Shown: positions 1 to 7,121 of the stretch, one piece after another
How the letters are laid out: every line of letters begins with the position of its first letter
How positions within the stretch are numbered: position 1 is the first letter of the stretch
DNA from: Phycisphaerales bacterium
GTDB lineage: Bacteria; Planctomycetota; Phycisphaerae; Phycisphaerales; Phycisphaeraceae
DNA: 7,121 nucleotides
Direction: 5' to 3'
Assembly: GCA_012031455.1 (NCBI GenBank)
Contig: JAAUTM010000064.1
Coordinates: 1-7,121, forward strand
Position numbers and translations under genes: made by a program
Notes under the pieces: generated by a model
Databases searched by the model: none
Told to the model about the DNA's origin: nothing
The model's input: only the letters and a program-made list of their open reading frames with translations

Positions 1-111
1 AAAATGGAATATAAATCAGACAAAGATCGTTCGAGTTAAATGCAAAATAATTTTAGTAAGAAATATTATTAGGACTTTCGCTTGGAATAAAAACATCATG
101 TACTGGCAGAT
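1..111. other. AT-rich segment without a supportable gene
   Basis: By hand count 31 of the first 110 bases are G or C (about 28%), against clearly more than half in the rest of the window. Two of the forward frames carry early stops. The one forward frame that stays open to about base 150 gives a composition-driven peptide rich in Ile, Asn and Lys, with no motif I recognise. In a correct locus this place should hold the coding sequence of the ligA OB-fold and adenylation domain, but neither is visible in any frame. It may be unrelated DNA joined at a contig end, or the edge of an inserted element. I see no transposase, terminal repeat or tRNA in it. Confidence 0.5.
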
Positions 112-153
112 TTGCGGCCTTTTTACTCTCACAACTGGCCGTCCGCCCTAAAT

Positions 154-174
154 CCCTCTCCCGAGGGGAGAGGG
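154..174. repeat. GC-rich perfect hairpin, 9-bp arms
   Basis: The arms ccctctccc (154-162) and gggagaggg (166-174) are exact reverse complements around a 3-base gag loop. The short spacing and strong GC pairing would form a stable stem in DNA or RNA. Similar ccctctccc/gggagaggg palindromes are common dispersed intergenic repeats in bacteria (recalled, not searched). It lies just upstream of the first recognisable LigA residues and in the same open frame, where it encodes a non-LigA peptide (NPSPEGRGG). It is therefore either part of an inserted repeat or part of the foreign side of a junction. No T-run follows, so it does not look like a Rho-independent terminator. Confidence 0.55.
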
Positions 175-183
175 GGGCATCGT

Positions 184-1031
<848 letters not shown>

Positions 1032-1088
1032 TTCACCTGATAATTCGACTCGTATGCGCCGAGCCATGGCACCCCCGGTACAATTCAC

Positions 1089-1664
1089 ATGATGTTCACC
1101 CGAAGAGCCAGCATCGCGGACATACCCACCATTGGGCACATCATCACCGACTGTGCTGAGCATGGTTTGATGCTGCACCGTTCACCTGCGTTTCTTTACG
1201 AGCACACCCGTGATTTTCATGTTGCGGTCGAAGGGAATCAGGTCATCGGTTGCTGCGGGCTTTCGATTGTCTGGGCCAACCTCGCGGAGGTGTATTCTCT
1301 GGCTGTGCATCCCGATTATCGGGGCAAGGGCATCGGCAAGCTGCTGGTGCTTTCGTGTGTGGATGAGGCCGAAGAACTGGGCATCCGCCAAGCTGATGAC
1401 ACTGACGTACGGAACAGAAATTTTTCGCCCGGTGCGGGTTACCGTGGTGGATCGGCAGGAACTGCCCTCAAGGTCTGGAGCGAGTGTGTGCGCTGTTCCA
1501 AAAATCAGGCTTGCGATGAAATCGCCATGGTGCGGGTGCTGGAGGAAGTCCCGGAGATCACCGCCCCTGTTCCGCCGGTGCCACGCACAGGCAGCTATGA
1601 GGTGCCGGTGACATTGAGCTGGTCAGCGATCAAGCGACCGAAGATGGATTCACCGCACACGTGA
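1089..1664 (+). CDS. GNAT N-acetyltransferase, ArgA-like, with four internal frameshifts
   Basis: This 191-residue GNAT protein resembles the stand-alone N-acetylglutamate-synthase-like acetyltransferases (COG1246 type), which transfer acetyl from acetyl-CoA to an amino group. Residues 1-12 fit the usual GNAT opening (RRASIADIPTI). EVYSLAVHPDYRGKGIGKLL carries the acetyl-CoA pyrophosphate-binding loop RGKGIG at residues 78-83. The tail KVWSECVRC, then NQACDEIAMV, has cysteines at 133, 136 and 142, a pattern I recall for this subfamily. The frame is open throughout, but bases 1392-1466 are read wrongly: one extra base near 1392, one extra A in 1418-1420, one missing T at 1439-1440 and one missing C at 1465-1467. 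These cancel. Corrected, the stretch reads LMTLTYGTEFFARCGF then TVVDRQELP, as in the family. Two ATGs lie in tandem at 1089 and 1092, with no clear ribosome site. It starts 57 bases after ligA. The true substrate is unproven, so argA is not assigned. Confidence 0.85.
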   Translation: MMFTRRASIADIPTIGHIITDCAEHGLMLHRSPAFLYEHTRDFHVAVEGNQVIGCCGLSIVWANLAEVYSLAVHPDYRGKGIGKLLVLSCVDEAEELGIRQADDTDVRNRNFSPGAGYRGGSAGTALKVWSECVRCSKNQACDEIAMVRVLEEVPEITAPVPPVPRTGSYEVPVTLSWSAIKRPKMDSPHT

Positions 1665-1733
1665 GTAAAAGCCTGCCGGAGTGACTGTTCGATCCCATGC
1701 GATCATTGGTGATGGTTACCCAAGTGAAAATCG

Positions 1734-1780
1734 ATCAAACATCATCCATCATCCATGATCTTTGATCCATCCATTCATGA
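1734..1780. repeat. Short ATCATCC tandem with nested inverted repeats upstream of mfd
   Basis: The 112-base gap between the GNAT stop and the mfd start holds two tandem copies of atcatcc (1741-1754), followed by atgatc and then atccatcc and attcatgat. GATCAAA at 1734-1740 and TTTGATC at 1761-1767 are exact reverse complements enclosing the tandem. ATCAT (1741-1745) and ATGAT (1755-1759) pair inside it. The stem is short and AT-rich, so a stable terminator is unlikely. It could be an operator-like or simple-sequence region ahead of mfd. No convincing -35/-10 pair was found in the gap. The repeats are seen directly; any function is a guess. Confidence 0.35.
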
Positions 1781-4700
1781 TATCCCCTGAACACTGGTTG
1801 CGATCGATCGTGGAAAGCCCTGCGGTGCAGGCGCTGGTGGAACGTTTATCTCAAAGCGATGAAGTGGTGGGGCGGGGGATGTGGGGGTCCAGCACAAACC
1901 TGCTGCCGGGGCCTTGGCAGTTCAAACGGGCAAGCCTGTGCTGCTGGTGGTGGCTCATCTGGATGAGGCCGATGATGCCTACGAAGATCTGGCCCTGCTG
2001 GAGCAAGCGGGTTACACCCTGCAACGCGATCGGCTCAGTGCATTGGAAGTGCTGCCGGGGGAGACCCACGCCAGCTTGGAGTTGCTCGCCGAGCGGCTGG
2101 CGGTGGTCGAACGATTGGTGAAGCGGGATGTTCCAGCTCGTTTGAGTTCCGGTTCAAATACGGTCAAATCCGAATTCCGCAATCCAACATCCGAAATACT
2201 GATTGCCCCGATTCAAGCGTTGATGCAGCCGGTGCCGTTGCCCGATGCGTTGGGTGATTTTTCCATCGTGCTGGAAACGGGAAAATATTTTGCACCCGGC
2301 CAGTTACTCGACTGGCTCGACCGGGCGGGCTATCAACGGGTCGATGCGATTGAGCAGCCGGGCGATTTCACCACCCGTGGCGGAATTGTCGATGTGTACC
2401 TTCCCTCTTCCGCCAATGTCCGTTTGCTTGAAGGTTCAACCGCAGCCAGCTCATCACTGCCACCATCAGCGGGTCCGCTGCCGGTGCGAATTGACTACTT
2501 CGGGGATGAGATCGACAGCCTGAGCGTAATCGATACGGACACTTTGGGATCCTCCACCCGACTGCAATCCGTGCAACTTATCGGGGCCAGCCTGGCGCAG
2601 ATACAGAACGATGACCGCACCACCAGTCTGCTGGAGCTTTTACCCGTTGACGCGCTCGTGGTGCTGCATGAACTCATGGAGATCAGTGAGCAGGCCCGTG
2701 GTTACTACGAACGGCTTACCAGCCCCCGCGGGATCATCGCTCCCAACACCCTATTGTCAAGGCTGACCCAGCGCAAACATGTCCATTTCACTCAGTATGG
2801 CCATGTGAGTGACAAACAGGCGTCGATTGAGTTACCCGTACGACCCCTGCCTGTGTTCGCGCAGGAAGCAGCCCCTGCCATCAAGGAACTGGCCGCTCTG
2901 AGTGTGAGCGACTCCGTACCAGAAACCCCGCAGGTGGTGGTGCTCTGCCAGAAGGAGGCCGAGCAGACCCGTTTGCGTGAACTACTCAATGAACACGCCC
3001 CCGGCCCAAGCAACACGATTGAGCTGACCCCCGGTTACCTGCACCGAGGGTTTGTCTGGGCCACATCTGAAGCTGGAAATACAAGCCAAAGGGATATTGA
3101 TGAAAGTGCGTTGTACCTGGTCCCGCATCATGAATTGTTTCACCGTTACATGACACGCCGGCGTATCCGCAAAGTATCAACCGGTGCATCAACGGCTCAG
3201 GCCGGTGGCAAGCCGGTGGATGCCTTTTTGGACATTGCCCCCGGTGATTTCGTGGTGCATGTGGACCATGGCATCGCGCGTTTTGTGGAAATGCGAACGA
3301 TTCGTCGTGGGGGAGTGACCGAAGATTACCTCACCTCGAGTTTGCTCAAGGTGCCAGTCTGCATGTGCCCGCCACGCAGCTTGATTTGGTGCAGAAATAC
3401 ATCGGAGGCTTTGAAGGCAGGCCACCGCTATCGGTGTTGGGTGGTAAACGCTGGGCACGGCAAAAGGAGGAGGTCAGCGAAGCGGTCAAGGATATGGCTG
3501 CGGAGCTGCTGCGTGTGCAGGCTGCAAGGGCATCGTTGCCGGGCGTACGTTACCCGGCCGATACACCCTGGCAGAAAGCGTTTGAAGCAGAGTTCCCCTA
3601 CGAGGAAACCGAGGATCAGCTTGCAGCCATTGCGGGCGTGAAAAAGGACATGAGCGATGAGCAGCCGATGGACCGGCTGATCTGCGGCGATGTGGTTTGG
3701 GAAAACCGAAGTTGCCATTCGCGCTGCTTTCAAAGCCATGGAATTCGGCAAACAGGTGGCGGTTCTCGTGCCCACCACGGTGCTTTCCGAACAACATGAA
3801 CGTACCTTTCGCGGGCGCATGGCTGACTATCCGTTCCGCGTGGTTTCCCTCTCACGTTTCCGCACCGGCAGCGAGCAGACTCAGATTGTTGCGGGGCTAT
3901 CGCAAGGCAGCATCGACCTTGTCATCGGCACCCATCGCCTGCTGTCGGATGACATTGTGTTTCATGATCTGGGCCTTGTGATCATCGACGAGGAACAGCG
4001 ATTCGGTGTGGAACACAAACAGAAATTACTGCAACTGCGCCTGACTGCGGATGTGCTTACGCTTTCGGCCACGCCCATTCCGCGCACCCTGCACATGGCG
4101 CTTTTGGGGCTGCGTGATATCAGTTCACTGTCCACACCACCAGCCGACCGCAGGGCGATTGTCACGGAGGTCATGCCCTACGATCGCCAGCGTGTGCAGC
4201 AGGCCATCGTGCGTGAACTCAACCGTGATGGGCAGATTTACTTTGTACATAATCGCATTCACAGCCTGCAAACCTTGGCGGATGAACTGCACCAGCTTGC
4301 CCCGCAGGCACGCATTGTCATCGGTCACGGGCAGATGTCCGGCCATGAACTCGAGGAAGTGATGCTCAAGTTCATGCGCCGGGAAGCGGACATTCTGGTA
4401 TCCACCACGATCATCGAATCAGGGATTGACATACCGACCGCCAACACCATGTTTATTCATGATGCCGACCACTACGGGCTTGCGGAACTGCATCAGTTGC
4501 GGGGGCGTGTCGGTCGCTGGAAGCATCGGGCATACTGTTATTTGCTTTTGCCGCATGATCGACCGGTCACGGACAAGGCTGCCAAACGGCTCAAAGCGAT
4601 CGAGCAGTATGCGATGCTCGGGGCGGGGTTCAAAATCGCCATGCGCGATCTGGAAATCCGTGGCGCTGGCAACATTCTGGGCAAGCAGCAATCCGGTCAC

Positions 4701-5226
4701 ATCGCAGCGGTCGGTTATGAAATGTATTGCCGGCTTCTGGAGGATCAGGCTCGCCAGCTCCGCCAGGAAACAATCATCGAACCTTCACGGACTACGCTGG
4801 AGTTACCCATCGCCGGTCGCATTCCCAAACAGTACATCCCCAGTGATAAGCACCGTATGGAAATGTACCGGCGCTTCAGCAGGGCGGTCACGATGCAGGA
4901 ACTCGATGCACTGGCAGCAGACATGACCGATGCCTACGGCCAGGCTCCGGAAGCAGTACAGAAACTGGTGGACCTGACCGAATTGCGCATTGCTGCGGGG
5001 ACGCTGGAAATCAGTGTCATCAAGCTCGAACCCCCGGATGTGATATTCACAACCAGGCATCCGCCCCGGCTGGATCAACTGCTTAAAAAATGCACCGGGC
5101 AGAGCGACGCTGGTGGATGCCAAAACGGTGTATTACCGCCCGCCGGAGAATTATTTGGAGCCGGTGTCCACGCTGCTGGCCGTGCTGCGCAAAATGCTGG
5201 TCCGCCCCATGCGCGAAGGTCTGTGA
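1777..5226 (+). CDS. mfd: Transcription-repair coupling factor Mfd, frameshifted
   Basis: Mfd is the ATP-driven translocase that removes RNA polymerase stalled at DNA lesions and recruits UvrA for nucleotide excision repair. Domain order is complete. The N-terminal UvrB-like module includes GMWGSSTNLL and EQPGDFTTRGGIVDVY (about residues 192-207). The RNA-polymerase-interacting domain begins PGDFVVHVDHGIARF (about 488-502). The helicase core has Walker A GDVGFGKTEV (nt 3686-3713), DEEQRFG (about 739), SATPIPRTL (about 765), TTIIESGIDIP (about 878) and QLRGRVGR (about 908). The C-terminal TRCF domain has ELPIAGRIPKQYIP and EMYRRF, ending VRPMREGL with TGA at 5224-5226. Four corrections are needed: one G lost near 1905, one C lost at 3334-3335, two bases lost in 3693-3698 (within Walker A) and one A gained in 5085-5090. 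The corrected gene is exactly 1151 codons, normal for the family. ATG 1777 was chosen; TTG 1762 is the only upstream alternative before an in-frame TGA at 1756. No Shine-Dalgarno is visible. The end faces rlmN with a 33-base gap. Confidence 0.95.
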
Positions 5227-5259
5227 TTAACCACTATCACCTATACAAGATGTCGCTGT
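5227..5259. other. 33-base convergent gap between mfd and rlmN
   Basis: The two stop codons, TGA at 5224-5226 on the + strand and TGA at 5260-5262 on the - strand, face each other across 33 bases. I see no stem-loop followed by a T-run on either strand, so neither gene shows an intrinsic terminator here. Termination could rely on Rho, or transcripts may overlap. Confidence 0.5.
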
Positions 5260-6472
5260 TCACCCCTGATGCTCATGCCGAAGCTGGCCGCAGGCAGCAG
5301 CGATATCACGCCCCCGACTGGCGCGAATGTGTACATTGACCCCTGCCTCCCGCAGCACATTCTGAAATTGTCGCACCGCTTCGTCACTGGGCCTGGCAAA
5401 AGGGAGCCCGCTGACCTGGTTGTAGCGAATCAGATTGACATTGGCCCGCAACCTGCGCACCAACTTCACCAGCTCACGGGCATGTTGTGATTGATCGTTG
5501 ACCCCGCCCAGCAATATGTATTCAAGTGTCAGTTCTCTTCCGGTGTGATCGAAGTAATACATTCCCGCGTCGAGTATTTCATCAATAGATACAAACTCCG
5601 CCCAAGGAATGATGGAGCGACGCAATTCATCATTGGGGCGTGCAGGCTGATCGCCAGGGTGATGGGCAAATCCAGTTCCGCCAATCGGCGTATCTGTGCG
5701 GGCAGGCCCACTGTGCTGAGTGTGATACGCCGACCGGAGATACCAAGCCCCCAGTCAGCCATCAGAGTGTTAATGGCACGAGTAACGGCTGGGAAATTCG
5801 CCAGCGGCTCACCCATACCCATGAACACCACATTGGAAATCCGCTCCACCCCCGCCAGCGCCCCCAGTCGCCAGACTTGCTCAATGATCTGCCCCGCTGT
5901 GAGATTCCCATCCAGTCCATCCAAACCCGAAGCACAGAATCTGCAACCCACCGGCAACCGACCTGGCTGGATACGCATGCGGTCCGTCGGCTGCGGCCAC
6001 CTTCCCATGCCTCGGCAGGAATCATCACGCATTCTGTCTGACGCTTTCCCACCTGCTTGGGCAACACCGGCAGGGGGGTAACGCTGTTGTTGGTGTTTTC
6101 GATAGGGGATGTGTTACTGCGTTGCACAGAGTGATGGTCTTTGCTGTCGATATCAGTTGAATCCGGGGGCCATTCAACCAGCAGCTTCTGTGTGCCATCG
6201 GTGGCAGTCTGGTGTCGCACCACCTGCCCCGTGGTGAAAGCTAGTTTCGCTGCAAGCAGTTCACGCTCTCGCTTGGAAAGCGTGGTCATCTGCAATGGAT
6301 CGCTGATGTGCTGCTGGTAAACACATTGCAGGATTTGCTCCGCACGGTAGGGGGGCATATCCCATTGCCTGCAAAGCTCACGCAGGCTTGCTGGATCAAG
6401 GTCAAAAATGGACGGGCGAGTTTCAGGCATCCGGTCAGTGTAGCCAGAGTGCGGAACTTGTGTGTGCCTCAT
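5260..6472 (-). CDS. rlmN: RlmN, dual-specificity 23S rRNA/tRNA adenine-C2 methyltransferase, frameshifted
   Basis: RlmN is a cytosolic radical SAM enzyme that methylates C2 of adenine 2503 in 23S rRNA and of A37 in some tRNAs. Using the 6472 start, the N-terminal accessory domain begins IFDLDPASLREL (22-33). TACVSSQVGC contains Cys166, which aligns with E. coli Cys118. The 4Fe-4S cluster motif CPVGCRFC is Cys173/177/180 after correction. FMGMGEP follows, and the C-terminus AACGQL (Cys codon at 5290-5292) carries the equivalent of E. coli Cys355. All key residues are thus present. Two base losses break the frame: one C of the coding strand at 5953-5954, inside the cluster motif, and one A at 5633-5634 (HAPNDELRRSIIP). 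Corrected length is 404 residues, or 390 from the inner ATG at 6428-6430 (MPETRPSIFDL), which fits the family better. Neither start has a clear ribosome site. A hydrophilic insertion of about 43 residues (about 103-145) precedes TECVMIP. Cfr is less likely on motif detail (CPVGCRFC). Confidence 0.95.
6156..6178. repeat. Small inverted repeat at the edge of the rlmN insertion
   Basis: GTTGAAT (6156-6162) and ATTCAAC (6172-6178) are exact reverse complements around a 9-base GC-only loop. They lie inside rlmN where the family-like sequence (KLLVEW) gives way to the low-complexity insertion. It could be chance, or a trace of a small inserted element. There is no flanking T-run. Confidence 0.3.
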
Positions 6473-6541
6473 GACGCTGCAATACGCCAGCTTTCAGTGC
6501 CCCCTCATGTCGCCATCGGCGATTTGCGGTAAAACATTGTC
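6473..6541. other. Divergent intergenic gap between rlmN and pyrD
   Basis: If rlmN starts at 6472 and pyrD at 6542, the 69 bases between must hold both promoters; the gap is 111 bases if rlmN starts at 6430. I see no convincing sigma-70 -35/-10 pair on either strand. The only structure is a small hairpin, tcgcc/ggcga, around atc at 6510-6522. No ribosome site precedes the pyrD ATG (taaaacattgtc). Confidence 0.4.
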
Positions 6542-7121
6542 ATGCCACTCAACCCTGATGCACCCACAACCTCGCCCCCCGTTTCACAGGTGGATTTGTC
6601 CATTGATCTGGCTGGTCTGAAACTCGCCAACCCGATGATGACAGCCTCCGGTACCTGCGGCTATTGCTGGGAATATCGCGATTTCACCGATCTCTCCCGT
6701 TACGGGGCTTTTGTCACCAAGAGCGTCACCCGCGAACCCCGCAAAGGTAACGAGGCCTACCGCATCGTCGAAACCCGTGGCGGGATGCTTAATGCCATCG
6801 GCCTGGCCAACGTTGGGCTGGACGTTTTCCTTGCTGAAAAGTTACCCCAACTGCGCGAGCTCCGGGCCACCGGACCACGCATCATCGTCAACGTGGCCGG
6901 GCACAGTTACGACGATTATGTCCAAACCGCTGGCACCCTCGCTGCTGAGGATGGCGTGGATGCGATTGAGCTCAACGTGTCATGTCCGAATGTCAAAGAT
7001 GGGCTGACCTTCGGCACCAGCCCCCCGATGCTTTGCGATCTTGTGAAACAGGTTCGCACAGCCATGCGCCGGGAATGCAAACTCATCATCAAACTTTCGC
7101 CCAACGTCGGCGACATCACCC
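6542..7121 (+). CDS. pyrD: Dihydroorotate dehydrogenase, class 1 (likely 1B), 3'-truncated by the window
   Basis: PyrD oxidises dihydroorotate to orotate in pyrimidine synthesis, using FMN in a TIM barrel. The 193 codons here are the N-terminal two thirds or so. The opening LSIDLAGLKLANPMMTASGT is typical of class 1 enzymes. TKSVT at 59-63 supplies the FMN- and substrate-contacting Lys60. GGMLNAIGLANVG at 80-92 supplies Asn84 of the orotate site. ELNVSCPNVKDG at 143-154 carries the catalytic Cys148 of class 1 enzymes flanked by substrate-binding Asn145 and Asn150. KLSPNVGDIT at 184-193 is the next FMN-side strand. The NVSCPNVK and KLSPNV wording favours class 1B, which normally pairs with the PyrK electron-transfer subunit; no pyrK is within view. 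ATG 6542 is the first start before a conserved region; a roughly 16-residue proline- and threonine-rich leader precedes the family core. There is no Shine-Dalgarno. This is the only gene in the window without a visible frameshift. Confidence 0.93.
   Translation, partial: MPLNPDAPTTSPPVSQVDLSIDLAGLKLANPMMTASGTCGYCWEYRDFTDLSRYGAFVTKSVTREPRKGNEAYRIVETRGGMLNAIGLANVGLDVFLAEKLPQLRELRATGPRIIVNVAGHSYDDYVQTAGTLAAEDGVDAIELNVSCPNVKDGLTFGTSPPMLCDLVKQVRTAMRRECKLIIKLSPNVGDIT

Noticed and set aside
1..111. Mobile-element end or tRNA in the AT-rich start
   Set aside because: No terminal inverted repeat, transposase fragment, integrase site or cloverleaf could be found in the available bases.
1038..1043. GATAAT as a -10 promoter box for the GNAT gene
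   Set aside because: No acceptable -35 element lies 16-18 bases upstream, and a lone hexamer match is expected by chance.
5491..6081. 196-codon plus-strand open frame over rlmN
   Set aside because: It is antisense to the RlmN radical SAM core, whose cluster motif and GMGEP box are unmistakable; its peptide has no family features.
5260..6472. Cfr antibiotic-resistance methyltransferase instead of RlmN
   Set aside because: The cluster region reads CPVGCRFC with RlmN-like surroundings and a typical AACGQL end, and the neighbourhood is housekeeping. I see nothing that favours Cfr.

Overview
This window reads as a piece of a bacterial chromosome with ordinary housekeeping genes. It is moderately GC-rich, except for the first ~110 bases. 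The reconstructed Mfd and PyrD, and the cysteine-ended GNAT protein, look most like those of Planctomycetota (perhaps Phycisphaerae). That placement comes from remembered family resemblance and the lack of clear Shine-Dalgarno sites, not from a search, so treat it as tentative.

Layout, left to right. (1) Bases 1-111 are AT-rich with no supportable gene, followed by a GC-rich hairpin at 154-174. (2) 184-1031 (+) is the C-terminal part of NAD-dependent DNA ligase LigA: zinc finger, helix-hairpin-helix region and BRCT. The adenylation and OB domains are absent. (3) 1089-1664 (+) is a GNAT acetyltransferase of the ArgA-like type. (4) 1665-1776 is a gap with a short ATCATCC repeat. (5) 1777-5226 (+) is a full-length Mfd, the transcription-repair coupling factor. 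(6) 5260-6472 (-) is RlmN, a radical SAM methyltransferase of 23S rRNA and tRNA, convergent with mfd. (7) 6542-7121 (+) is the start of pyrD (dihydroorotate dehydrogenase), divergent from rlmN and cut by the window edge. LigA and Mfd both serve DNA repair; the other genes have separate jobs in acyl transfer, RNA modification and pyrimidine synthesis. The three + strand genes could be co-transcribed, but nothing in the sequence proves it.

The dominant oddity is that four of the five genes are broken by small frameshifts. I find 13 sites: 3 in ligA, 4 in the GNAT gene, 4 in mfd and 2 in rlmN. Most are one-base gains or losses in short homopolymer runs. In every case the family sequence resumes at once in another frame and catalytic residues are otherwise kept. 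After correction mfd becomes exactly 1151 codons and rlmN 405 codons (391 from the inner start). This points to sequencing or assembly error rather than gene decay or programmed frameshifting. An automatic annotation of the raw bases would report fragments with false N- and C-termini.

I found no new multi-gene system, CRISPR array, tRNA, rRNA or complete mobile element. The items most worth a second look are the abrupt loss of the ligA 5' part at an AT-rich and hairpin junction, the frameshift pattern itself, and a low-complexity insertion in RlmN.
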